This document shows, in pieces, positions 56,323 through 64,000 of a stretch of DNA of 64,000 bases (position 1 is the first letter of the stretch; each line of letters opens with the position of its first letter). The stretch is from the NCBI RefSeq assembly GCF_002563635.1, contig NZ_PDIZ01000001.1:2294001-2358000 (forward strand), given 5' to 3'. The translations under genes were made by a program, and so were the position numbers. The DNA is from Bacillus sp. es.036. GTDB lineage: Bacteria; Bacillota; Bacilli; Bacillales; Guptibacillaceae. The notes beneath the pieces were generated by a model. The model had not been told where the DNA came from, did no database searches, and was given only the letters and a program-made list of their open reading frames with translations.

Positions 56323-57120
56323 ATGCCAAATCGACGTAATTTGTTTTTTTTCTACAAGCAGACAAAAGAAATCCAGGAAAAAGTAGAACCTTTGAAGGCA
56401 CTTGCAGAAAAAAATGATTTTCATATTGTAGAAAGTCCTGAAGAGGCGAGCATTATCGCTAGTATCGGGGGAGACGGAGCTTTTCTTCAAGCGGTTAGAA
56501 AAACAGGCTTTCGTGAAGATTGTCTCTATGTCGGTATTTCTACGGGCGAGCTAGGGTTTTATTGTGATTTCCATATCGACAACATCCAAAATATGGTGGA
56601 CGACATTTTATCAGAAGGTATTGAAGTACGTCGTTATCCGACAATAGAAGTAATGGTAAACAACGAATCCTCTTTCTATTGCTTGAATGAATGCACCATT
56701 CGATCATCAATTATTAAAACACTTGCTATGGAAGTATACGTAGAAGATTTTCACTTTGAAACGTTTCGGGGAGATGGCCTCATTGTTTCCACCCCAACGG
56801 GAAGTACGGCATATAATAAATCCGTTAATGGTGCTGTGGTAGATCCTAAACTTGCTTGTATGCAAGTAAGCGAACTTGCTTCACTTAACAATAATCATTA
56901 CCGTACGCTTGGCTCTCCATTTTTATTAAGTGATGAGAGAACGCTTACGCTTCAAGTCATTCAAGATGGCAATGACTATCCAGTTATCGGTATCGATAAT
57001 GAAGCGATGAGCATACAACATGCTAAAGAAATTCAAATCCATATCCCAGAAAAACGCATCAAAACTGTTAAGCTTAAAAACAATTCTTTTTGGCATAAAG
57101 TGCAAAGAAGTTTTCTTTAA
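56323..57120 (+). CDS. nadK2: NAD kinase (second Bacillus type)
   Basis: Phosphorylates NAD to NADP. 265 residues: the GGDG motif in IASIGGDGAFLQA near residue 48, the NE/N motif CLNECTIRSS near 118, and the nucleotide loop TPTGSTAYNKS near 160. Place and length match the B. subtilis ytdI/nadK2 gene. It is on plus, between divergent sppA and convergent ytcJ. The ribosome site is AAGGAGGAA. Confidence 0.93.
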   Translation: MPNRRNLFFFYKQTKEIQEKVEPLKALAEKNDFHIVESPEEASIIASIGGDGAFLQAVRKTGFREDCLYVGISTGELGFYCDFHIDNIQNMVDDILSEGIEVRRYPTIEVMVNNESSFYCLNECTIRSSIIKTLAMEVYVEDFHFETFRGDGLIVSTPTGSTAYNKSVNGAVVDPKLACMQVSELASLNNNHYRTLGSPFLLSDERTLTLQVIQDGNDYPVIGIDNEAMSIQHAKEIQIHIPEKRIKTVKLKNNSFWHKVQRSFL

Positions 57121-57122
57121 GG

Positions 57123-57151
57123 AAAAGCGCCGCAAACTATGCGGCGCTTTT
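57123..57151. terminator. Bidirectional terminator
   Basis: AAAAGCGCCGC with GCGGCGCTTTT, 7-nt loop, between convergent nadK2 and ytcJ. Confidence 0.87.
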
Positions 57152-57179
57152 GTATTGATTTAAAGTCGATTAAGACAAA

Positions 57180-58772
57180 TTAGATTTTTTCATATACAAC
57201 CGTTTCATCCACAACTGTCATGACCGGTTTTGTTTCAAGTATAATGTCTGGATCACAGTGAAAAATATCACGATCTAAAACTGTAAAATCCGCAACAAAG
57301 TTCTCTTTAATCATACCTCTCTCATGCTCTCTTCCAATAGCAAACGCACTGCCTTTTGTAAAAAGAGAGACGCTCTCAAACACCGACAATTTTTGTTCAG
57401 GATAATACCCACCATGAGATTCTTCAGGACGTTTCCGTGTAACAGCTGCATGAATACCTAGTAATGGATTGACAGGTTCTATTGGCGCATCTGATCCACC
57501 TGCAATGGGAACTCCACTTTCAAGGAGGGTTTTCCATGCAAAGGACATTCCCATTCTACCTTCTCCAAGACGTTCAATAACCCACGGAAAGTCTGATGCG
57601 ACAAATCTTGGCTGGATATCGAGAATAACTGAAAGCTCTTTTAATCGCTTTAACAAATCTTCTCGCATTACTTGAGTATGAATCAGACGATCTCTCAAAC
57701 CGAATGGAGCAGGGTACTGTTCAATGGCTTCAATGGCATATTCAAGAGCCAGATCACCAATGACATGAATGGCCACAGGCATATCATGCGACCTCGCTTT
57801 CTTTACAAGTTCAGTCAGCCCTTCAATGCTGTGAATGGCAACTCCTGACGTGTCAGGGGAATCATTGTATGGATGGCTTAACAATGCCGTACGTCCTCCC
57901 AGTGCCCCATCAGCAAAGATCTTCATTGCTCCAAGTTCAACATAGTTCGTTCCATCGCCAAAGCCCAGCCCCTGTTTTCGCATGTCTTCGATAACTTCGT
58001 GATGAACGAGTAGATTCGCTCTGAATTTGCGCTGACCATTGATCACATTCAAAAACGTTTCGTACGTACGTGTAAATCCACCGTAATAGTTTAAATCTTC
58101 ACTATGACCACCTGTCACTCCTTGTGCAACAAGATCATCTACTGAACACGAGAGTGCTTTTTCGAGAAACTCGATGCTTGCCTCAGGCATCGCATTCTTA
58201 ACTAATTCCTGTGCACGGTCAAGTAAATATCCAGTTGCTCTGCCGTTACTATCACGCATAATCACGCCACCTTCAGGATCAGGCGTATCATCCGTAATTC
58301 CCGCAAGATCGAGCGCAATAGAGTTAGCAAGAATCGCATGTCGACATACTCTTGTTAGCATCATCGGATGATTTGGCGCAATCTCATCCAACTCGTCACG
58401 ATGAAAGATTTTTCGATCCTGAAAGTTGTTTTCATTCCAACCTTCTCCAATCACCCACTCAAATGGGGCAATTTCCTCTACTTTTTTTTCAAGGAGACGT
58501 TTCATTTCTTCTGCAGAAGCAGCTTCCGATAAATTAAGGCGAAGGAGCTTTTCCCCGTGCCCAATCATATGAAGATGACTATCGACAAATCCAGGAATCA
58601 TCACATTCCCTTTCAAATCATACTGTGCCGTCATTTCTTTTCCGAACATCGAGGTAAGTTCTGATTTAGACCCGACCTTTTTTATTCGGCCATTTTCTGT
58701 ATAAACAGCTTCTACTGTTTCATTTTCATGTTCAAGCGTATAGATCTTTCCACCAAACCAAAGCGTTCCCAC
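57180..58772 (-). CDS. ytcJ: Amidohydrolase YtcJ
   Basis: 530 residues of the metal-dependent amidohydrolase superfamily, YtcJ type. The metal motif VDSHLHMIGHGE is near residue 62. Further ligands lie in HVIGDLALEYA near 339 and in GSDAPIEPVNP near 435, which carries the catalytic Asp. The substrate is unknown; related enzymes cleave N-acyl or formamide bonds. GTG start, with GGGGAG upstream. Confidence 0.9.
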   Translation of the reverse strand: MGTLWFGGKIYTLEHENETVEAVYTENGRIKKVGSKSELTSMFGKEMTAQYDLKGNVMIPGFVDSHLHMIGHGEKLLRLNLSEAASAEEMKRLLEKKVEEIAPFEWVIGEGWNENNFQDRKIFHRDELDEIAPNHPMMLTRVCRHAILANSIALDLAGITDDTPDPEGGVIMRDSNGRATGYLLDRAQELVKNAMPEASIEFLEKALSCSVDDLVAQGVTGGHSEDLNYYGGFTRTYETFLNVINGQRKFRANLLVHHEVIEDMRKQGLGFGDGTNYVELGAMKIFADGALGGRTALLSHPYNDSPDTSGVAIHSIEGLTELVKKARSHDMPVAIHVIGDLALEYAIEAIEQYPAPFGLRDRLIHTQVMREDLLKRLKELSVILDIQPRFVASDFPWVIERLGEGRMGMSFAWKTLLESGVPIAGGSDAPIEPVNPLLGIHAAVTRKRPEESHGGYYPEQKLSVFESVSLFTKGSAFAIGREHERGMIKENFVADFTVLDRDIFHCDPDIILETKPVMTVVDETVVYEKI

Positions 58773-58805
58773 TGATGTTCTCCCCTTTATCCGATTTGTG
58801 AGCTT

Positions 58806-58834
58806 ATTGTATCATTCCTATTATAAACTGTGAA
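58806..58834 (-). promoter_or_regulatory. Promoter of ytcJ
   Basis: Minus-strand TTCACA, 17 bp, TACAAT. Confidence 0.65.
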
Positions 58835-58857
58835 TCTTCTGGTTTTTCTTCAAACTC

Positions 58858-58885
58858 TTGGTTGATTTTTCAATCATGATACAAT
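58858..58885 (+). promoter_or_regulatory. Promoter of murG2
   Basis: Plus TTGGTT, 16 bp, TACAAT, divergent from the ytcJ promoter. Confidence 0.6.
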
Positions 58886-58937
58886 AAGAATATCTAAGAG
58901 AAAGTGCAAGACAATTGTTGAAGGTGAGGAAATCACG

Positions 58938-60005
58938 TTGAAGAAGAAGATTTTATTTACAGGCGGTGGATCAGCCGGACACGTTACCGTTAATTTAGCT
59001 CTTATCCCCCGTTTTTTAGAAGAAGATTGGGATATCCATTATATCGGATCTGAAAAAGGGATTGAACGTCAGCTTATTGAACCCGTTAAAGGCGTTACGT
59101 ATCATCACGTTGCAACCGGAAAGTTAAGAAGATATTTTGACTGGAATAACTTTAAAGATCCTTTTAAAGTTATTAAAGGCGTTGGAGAAGCTTTCTCTAT
59201 TATTAAACGAGAAAAACCATCTGTTATTTTCTCAAAAGGTGGATTTGTTTCTGTCCCGGTTGTGATTGCCGGTAAAATGAACGGAGTACCTGTCATTATT
59301 CACGAATCTGATTTAACTCCCGGCCTTGCTAACAAAGTAGCAATTCCTTTCGCATCAAAAGTGTGCACCACTTTTCCAGAAACTGTGAAACACCTTCCTG
59401 AAAATAAAGCAGAATACATTGGGGCTGTGGTCCGCGATGAATTAAAAAGCGGAAACCGGTCAAAAGGACTCTCATTCGCTGAATTTAGTGGAACAAAACC
59501 AGTAATGCTTATTATGGGAGGTAGTCTAGGAGCAAAGCGGATCAACGAATCGGTTCGTAACCAGCTCAATCAGTTGCTCCAAACATTCGATATCCTTCAC
59601 CTTACAGGTAAAGGGCAGGTTGATGAGTCACTTCAAATGAAAGGTTACAAACAATTTGAATATGTAACAGATGAACTTCCTGATTTATTAGCAATGGCGG
59701 ACTTAATCGTTTCTAGGGCTGGATCGAATTCAATCTTTGAATTTCTTGCGCTAAAGAAACCAATGCTGCTCATTCCACTATCGAGAGCAGCGAGTAGAGG
59801 TGACCAAATCTTAAATGCTCAATCATTTCAAAAATCGGGCTATGCTAACGTTTTGTTAGAAGAAGATTTAACCGACGCTTCTTTCTTAAGATTAGTACGC
59901 GAAACTTATGAGAAACGGTCAACTTACTTAAAAGCAATGGAGCAAGATAATGCCGGAGATCAAGCGAATAAAATCGAGTCATTGATTAAAAGCATCGCAA
60001 AATAA
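58938..60005 (+). CDS. murG2: MurG paralogue (UDP-GlcNAc transferase)
   Basis: 355 residues of the GT28 glycosyltransferase MurG family, which adds GlcNAc to lipid I. N-terminal [16 protein letters not shown] (the GGTGGH-type loop), the acceptor-side [20 protein letters not shown] near 95-115, [12 protein letters not shown] near 120, and C-terminal donor motif [20 protein letters not shown] near 253. TTG start after AAGGTGAGG. It lies outside any dcw cluster; a second MurG is known in several Bacillus species, probably with a specialised role. Confidence 0.92.
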   Translation: MKKKILFTGGGSAGHVTVNLALIPRFLEEDWDIHYIGSEKGIERQLIEPVKGVTYHHVATGKLRRYFDWNNFKDPFKVIKGVGEAFSIIKREKPSVIFSKGGFVSVPVVIAGKMNGVPVIIHESDLTPGLANKVAIPFASKVCTTFPETVKHLPENKAEYIGAVVRDELKSGNRSKGLSFAEFSGTKPVMLIMGGSLGAKRINESVRNQLNQLLQTFDILHLTGKGQVDESLQMKGYKQFEYVTDELPDLLAMADLIVSRAGSNSIFEFLALKKPMLLIPLSRAASRGDQILNAQSFQKSGYANVLLEEDLTDASFLRLVRETYEKRSTYLKAMEQDNAGDQANKIESLIKSIAK

Positions 60006-60006
60006 G

Positions 60007-60040
60007 AAGAAGAGGACCAAAAAATGGTCCTCTTCTTTTA
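60007..60040. terminator. Bidirectional terminator
   Basis: AGAAGAGGACCA with TGGTCCTCTTCT, with T on plus and A-rich start, between convergent murG2 and mbcS. Confidence 0.87.
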
Positions 60041-60067
60041 CTTACCTATAAGATCTGTTGTCTTATT

Positions 60068-61645
60068 TTATGAAGCTCCCTGCGTTTCTTTTTGTCGGAG
60101 TTCAATTCTTCTTATCTTTCCAGACGTGGTCTTTGGAAGTTCTTCAATAAATTCAATCTTACGGGGGTATTTGTACGGCGCCGTCAACTCTTTCACATGA
60201 TCTTGAAGTTCACGAGTTAACGCATCACCTGCCTGACTCGCATCTTTTAATACAATATATGCTTTAACAATATTCCCTCTTACTTCATCCGGACTTGCCA
60301 CCACGGCACACTCCTGAACAGCTGGATGCTTAACGAGAGCATCTTCCACTTCAAAAGGTCCAATGGTATATCCAGAACTAATAATAATATCATCACCTCT
60401 CCCCTCAAACCAGAAGTAGCCATCGTCATCTTTGGACGCCTTATCCCCTGTTAAATAATAATCCCCTCTATATGCCATCTGTGTACGCTCTTGATCTTGA
60501 TAGTACTTTTTGAAAAGAGCTGGCACATCTTTATGCACGGCAATATCGCCAACTTCCCCAACTTGAACCGGCTCTCCCTCTTCATTGATAATTTCCACCT
60601 GGTTTCCAGGGGTTGGTTTCCCCATTGACCCTAGTTTTACTTCCATTCCTTTTAGAATACCAACAAGCAACGTATTTTCCGTTTGACCGTAACCGTCTCT
60701 TACATCGATTTTAAAATACTTTCTAAACGTATCAATAACCTCACGATTAAGAGGTTCTCCCGCTGAAACGGCACTTCGAAGCACGGGAAGGTTGTAGCGA
60801 TCCAAACCATCTACTTTTGCCATTAATCGGTATTCTGTCGGAGTACAACAAAGAACATTTATGTCGTATTTGGAAAGGAAACCAAGATATGCTTCAGGAT
60901 CAAATTTACCACTGTATAAGAATCCAGTAGCTCCACTGCCTAACGTAGCAACAAATGGACTCCATATCCACTTCTGCCAACCAGGTCCTGCTGTTGCCCA
61001 AACGTTATCACCTTCTTGAATATCAAGCCAGGATGCAGAAGTGGTTCTTAAATGAGCATACGCCCAACCATGACTATGCACAACGCCTTTTGGATTACCA
61101 GTGGTACCTGACGTATAGGAAAGGAATGCCATATCATCACGCAATGTGTTAACGCCCTCGAAAGAAGCGCTTTCATTTTCGGATTGTTGAAGTAATGGAA
61201 GCCACCCCTTTGTTTCTATCCCGACACTGAACTTATATTTCAGTGATGGCGCATCACTTTCTACCCCTGCAAATGCTTCAACTAATTGCGATTCACAAAT
61301 AACCGCCTTTGCTTCTGCATGATTTATTCGGTATACCAGATCCTTTTTCCGTAACATTTCCGAGGAAGGAATTACGACAAGTCCAGCTTTAAGACATGCA
61401 ATGTAGACAGCATAAGTATCAATAAGCCTAGGCATCATAATTAATACGCGATCTTGCGGTGCTAATCCTCCACTTGTTAAAGCACCGGCAATGCGGTTTG
61501 CCTTTTCAAATAATTGCTTATATGTAATTTCCTGCTCGTCACCTTGATCGCTTCGCCATTTTAAAGCAACCTTGTCTTCATTAGAAACAAATCGTTCCAT
61601 TTCACTTGTTAAATTATAATATTCTGGTGCAATTAAATCTTGCAT
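60068..61645 (-). CDS. mbcS: Acyl-CoA synthetase MbcS (YtcI)
   Basis: Adenylate-forming enzyme that activates short or branched acids such as methylbutanoate. 525 residues with the core motifs: AFLSYTSGTTGNPKGVVHSH near 172 (P-loop), DGYGQTENTL near 319, YLTGDKASKDDDGYFWFEGR near 400, the hinge, and the catalytic Lys in PKTTSGKIRRIEL near 508. It fits the B. subtilis ytcI/mbcS place next to ytcJ and a SASP gene. The ribosome site is GAGGAGG. Confidence 0.92.
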   Translation of the reverse strand: MQDLIAPEYYNLTSEMERFVSNEDKVALKWRSDQGDEQEITYKQLFEKANRIAGALTSGGLAPQDRVLIMMPRLIDTYAVYIACLKAGLVVIPSSEMLRKKDLVYRINHAEAKAVICESQLVEAFAGVESDAPSLKYKFSVGIETKGWLPLLQQSENESASFEGVNTLRDDMAFLSYTSGTTGNPKGVVHSHGWAYAHLRTTSASWLDIQEGDNVWATAGPGWQKWIWSPFVATLGSGATGFLYSGKFDPEAYLGFLSKYDINVLCCTPTEYRLMAKVDGLDRYNLPVLRSAVSAGEPLNREVIDTFRKYFKIDVRDGYGQTENTLLVGILKGMEVKLGSMGKPTPGNQVEIINEEGEPVQVGEVGDIAVHKDVPALFKKYYQDQERTQMAYRGDYYLTGDKASKDDDGYFWFEGRGDDIIISSGYTIGPFEVEDALVKHPAVQECAVVASPDEVRGNIVKAYIVLKDASQAGDALTRELQDHVKELTAPYKYPRKIEFIEELPKTTSGKIRRIELRQKETQGAS

Positions 61646-61751
61646 TGTGTGCCTCCTCTATTATGTAATAGTTACATTATACACAAAAGTATGAAAGTTT
61701 TGAATCTAATCTAACGAAAACATCCGCACATATAACGCTGCTATAGATCAA

Positions 61752-61786
61752 CAAAAAAGAGGAAGATGCTGATGCATCTTCCTCTG
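61752..61786 (-). terminator. Terminator of the SASP gene
   Basis: Minus-strand AGAGGAAGATGC with GCATCTTCCTCT and a T run. Confidence 0.9.
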
Positions 61787-61801
61787 AGCCAATTTATTCA
61801 A

Positions 61802-62002
61802 TTATTTGGAATATCCTCCGAACTGTTGTTCAGACTGCTGAACAAGACGCTTTGTAATCTCGCCACCAACTGACCCGTTTGAACGTGAAGTTGAATCAGG
61901 ACCAAGATTCACGCCAAATTCAGAAGCAATTTCATATTTCATTTGATCTAGAGCTTGCTGTACACCTGGAACTACAAGGTTGTTTGAACTGTTGTTTGCC
62001 AT
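61802..62002 (-). CDS. sspA: Alpha/beta-type small acid-soluble spore protein
   Basis: 66 residues. Coats spore DNA, changes it toward A form and protects it from UV and heat; degraded by GPR protease in germination. The GPR cleavage region [12 protein letters not shown] and the C-terminal DNA-binding [15 protein letters not shown] are typical. Expressed in the forespore (sigma-G) by family knowledge; no convincing sigma-G promoter was identified by eye. Confidence 0.96.
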   Translation of the reverse strand: MANNSSNNLVVPGVQQALDQMKYEIASEFGVNLGPDSTSRSNGSVGGEITKRLVQQSEQQFGGYSK

Positions 62003-62091
62003 GAGTTAATCACCTCCTTACTCATATCATGTGATAGACAAGAAGGTGCTATCCTTAATAACTTATGGCATTGGGGTAAAATGCTGGAAGT

Positions 62092-63288
62092 CTAAAGCAA
62101 TTCATCAAAAGAATCGTCTTTTTCTTTAATGAGGATCGTTTCAACACCATTTACCGCTTCCTCAACAAGTTCATCAATTGGCAAGTATTGTTCAAATTTA
62201 TTCGCATGCTCACGTTTCGGCTTTGTTTTTGGAGCTTCAGGCAAGAATACCGTACAACAGTCTTCGTAAGGGCGAATCGAGATGTCATACAAATCAATCG
62301 CTCTTGAAATTCTCATAATTTCAATTTTATCCATCGAAATAAGTGGCCTTAATACCGGGTAGTTTGTTACCTCGTTAATCGTATTCATACTCTGAATCGT
62401 TTGACTCGCAACCTGGCCAAGACTTTCTCCCGTCGCAATGGCCAAAGCATTATTTTTCTCAGCAAGTTTTTCTGTAATGCGCATCATCATTCTTCTCATA
62501 ATCGTCATGCTATAGTTATCTGGCATTTCCTTTTGAATCGCCTTTTGCGTATTTGTAAACGGAACGATATGAAGGCGAATATCCCCACCATAACGGGACA
62601 GAACTTTTACAAGATCCTCCACTTTTTGTCTCGAACGTTCACTTGTAAAAGGAGGACTGTGAAAATGAACAGCCTCAACTTTTACACCTCGTTTCATTGT
62701 AAGATAGCCTGCAACAGGACTATCAATGCCACCAGACAGCATTAGCATCACTTTATTGTCTTGTACAGTTGGCAACCCACCTGCACCTTCGGAATTATTG
62801 CAGCTAAGATAAGCGCCATCTTGCTTCACTTCTACTTTCAATTCCATATCAGGATGGTGTACATCAACAGTCAATTTCTCTGTGTTACTTAATACATATC
62901 CTCCAATATCACGGTTCATATCCTGCGATCGGTGCGGAAACTGTTTGAATGGCCTTCTAACCGTTACCTTAAACGTCATACTTTCGTTGCCCATTTGATC
63001 TTTCACTAGCTGTAAGGCTTTTTCTTTAATCAAATCAATATCGTGGTCTGTTTTTATTGCCACACTTAAAGAATGAATCCCAAAAATTGTTTTAAGTTTC
63101 ATTAAAATTGGTTCTGGGTCCTCGTCGTTAAGTTTAACAATCATTCGATCAAAGGATTGATGTACTTCAATTGCCGGGTAATCCGACAATACTTGCTTCA
63201 CTCTTTTTTTCAAAGATGTAATAAAACCTTTTCTATTTTTTCCTTTAAGAGAAATTTCACCGTAGCGAAGGATGATGTGATCATACAT
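62092..63288 (-). CDS. thiI: tRNA 4-thiouridine sulfurtransferase ThiI
   Basis: Makes 4-thiouridine at tRNA position 8 and can feed thiamin synthesis. 398 residues: an N-terminal ferredoxin-like and THUMP part (about 1-165) and PP-loop ATPase with MLMLSGGIDSPVAGYLTMKR near 182. It lacks the C-terminal rhodanese domain of E. coli ThiI, as in other Bacillus. It begins five bases after the cysteine desulfurase gene, so the sulphur donor and user are co-transcribed. Confidence 0.97.
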   Translation of the reverse strand: MYDHIILRYGEISLKGKNRKGFITSLKKRVKQVLSDYPAIEVHQSFDRMIVKLNDEDPEPILMKLKTIFGIHSLSVAIKTDHDIDLIKEKALQLVKDQMGNESMTFKVTVRRPFKQFPHRSQDMNRDIGGYVLSNTEKLTVDVHHPDMELKVEVKQDGAYLSCNNSEGAGGLPTVQDNKVMLMLSGGIDSPVAGYLTMKRGVKVEAVHFHSPPFTSERSRQKVEDLVKVLSRYGGDIRLHIVPFTNTQKAIQKEMPDNYSMTIMRRMMMRITEKLAEKNNALAIATGESLGQVASQTIQSMNTINEVTNYPVLRPLISMDKIEIMRISRAIDLYDISIRPYEDCCTVFLPEAPKTKPKREHANKFEQYLPIDELVEEAVNGVETILIKEKDDSFDELL

Positions 63289-63293
63289 AGCTA

Positions 63294-64000
63294 TTACCTC
63301 ATTACTTGTTTTAGTTTTGGTACTTCAGTTTGCAATTCGTTTAGAAATATATCAATTTGTTCTTTAGTCGTTTCAAAAGAAAGACTAATTCGAATAGCAG
63401 ATCTTGCTCGTATCGTGGTTAAACCAATTGCCGCTAATACATGGCTTATTTCAGCCGTTTTTGATGAACATGCGGAACGCGTAGAAACATAAATTTCTTT
63501 TTCCTCGAGCGCATGAATTAATACTTCAGGTTTAATACCTGGAACTGAAAAATTCACAATATGTGGAGCACCAGACATTGAACTATTTAGCTCAATTCCC
63601 TCGATTATTGATAGCTCTGCAAACACATGCGTTCTTAAAGTTTCCAGCATTCGTTTTTGAGTTTTTGCTCTATTTAAATACAAGCGAAGAGCCTTTGCCA
63701 TCGCAACAATTCCCGGGCCATTTTCTGTACCGGAGCGAATTTCCCTTTCCTGCCCTCCACCAGAGAGGAGTGGAAGCAAAGTGATCTTCTCTCCTTTAAT
63801 TAATAAACCATTTCCTTTAAGACCGTGAAATTTATGAGCTGAGTACGAAACCAAATCGGCCTGAACATCATTAAAATCAAGTGGTACTTTTCCAATCCCC
63901 TGGACATCATCAATATGAAAAAGGGCACGTGACTTCTGCTTAATAAGATGTCCGATCTCTTTAATAGGTTGAATTGAGCCCAGTTCATTATTCACATGCA
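63294..64000 (-). CDS. nifZ: Cysteine desulfurase (partial, 5' end beyond window)
   Basis: PLP enzyme that delivers sulphur from cysteine, here probably to ThiI. The visible part is the C-terminal two thirds (about 235 residues): the MNNELGSIQPI segment at the window edge, the Schiff-base Lys in VSYSAHKFHGLKGNG, and the persulfide Cys in STRSACSSK. The coding frame is open to the window end, so the true start lies outside. NifZ of B. subtilis stands in the same place before thiI. Confidence 0.92.
   Translation of the reverse strand, partial: HVNNELGSIQPIKEIGHLIKQKSRALFHIDDVQGIGKVPLDFNDVQADLVSYSAHKFHGLKGNGLLIKGEKITLLPLLSGGGQEREIRSGTENGPGIVAMAKALRLYLNRAKTQKRMLETLRTHVFAELSIIEGIELNSSMSGAPHIVNFSVPGIKPEVLIHALEEKEIYVSTRSACSSKTAEISHVLAAIGLTTIRARSAIRISLSFETTKEQIDIFLNELQTEVPKLKQVMR

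Noticed and set aside
62003-62091. Sigma-G promoter of the SASP gene
   Set aside because: GCATT and CATAAGT elements are visible but their spacing is too short to support a call.

Overview
The window is a contiguous piece of chromosome from an endospore-forming member of the Bacillaceae (low GC, Firmicutes). The evidence is the gene content and order, which closely follow the thrS-dnaI-polA-phoPR-citZ-pyk-dnaE-ackA-thiI stretch of the Bacillus subtilis chromosome. It also carries spore genes (ytxC, ytaF, ytvI, ytrH, ytrI, ytfJ, an alpha/beta SASP) and Bacillus-type control signals (a thrS T-box, CcpN and CcpA sites, sigma-W-type promoters). The species cannot be fixed from this alone. No tRNA, rRNA, insertion sequence, prophage or CRISPR array was seen. 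Most genes are on the minus strand, so the window is read from right to left.

Layout in window coordinates. 1-5.5 kb: thrS with its T-box leader, ytxC, and the helicase-loading pair dnaB-dnaI. 5.6-8.5 kb: nrdR, a small unknown protein, speD with a structured leader, and the gluconeogenic gapB with CcpN boxes. 8.7-13.5 kb: coaE, ytaF, mutM, polA. 13.7-20.8 kb: phoPR, a hotdog-fold protein, the TCA genes citZ-icd-mdh, and ytwI. 20.9-24.2 kb: ytvI (plus strand), a MarR-nitroreductase-monooxygenase operon with two operator palindromes around its promoter, and fxsA. 24.4-31.3 kb: central carbon and fatty acid entry (pfkA-pyk, accD-accA, a FadR-type GntR regulator, the malic enzyme ytsJ). 31.4-39.9 kb: dnaE, ytrH-ytrI, nrnA, ytpI, ytoI, ytkL and small unknown genes.

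40.0-44.4 kb is the most unusual accessory block. It has six minus-strand genes: a 154-residue unknown, a DUF4178-like protein, a PspA/IM30 protein, a DUF4247-like lipoprotein, a DUF350-like membrane protein, and a membrane-anchored spermidine-synthase-like enzyme. A sigma-W-type promoter (GGGAAC, 16 bp, CGTATA) lies directly before the DUF4178-like gene. The block looks like a Gram-positive counterpart of the E. coli yjfIJKLMC cluster, with polyamine chemistry joined to PspA membrane-stress biology. The speD gene at 6.7 kb could supply its decarboxylated SAM.

44.4-64 kb: ald, a tandem fluC/crcB pair, an NCS1 permease, moaB, an EcsC-family gene, ackA, ytxK, tpx, ytfJ-ytfI, the sppA-yteJ pair (with its own sigma-W-type promoter), NAD kinase, ytcJ, a MurG paralogue outside any cell-division cluster, the acyl-CoA synthetase mbcS, an alpha/beta SASP gene, thiI, and a cysteine desulfurase cut by the window edge.

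Carbon-source control recurs: CcpN boxes at gapB, cre-like sites at citZ and ackA, and a TGGT-N3-ACCA palindrome before the malic enzyme that may be bound by the neighbouring GntR protein. Two leads stand out as least explained. One is the sigma-W/PspA/DUF350/SpeE operon. The other is the speD leader, which contains a 7-nt anti-Shine-Dalgarno sequence and looks like a translational switch.
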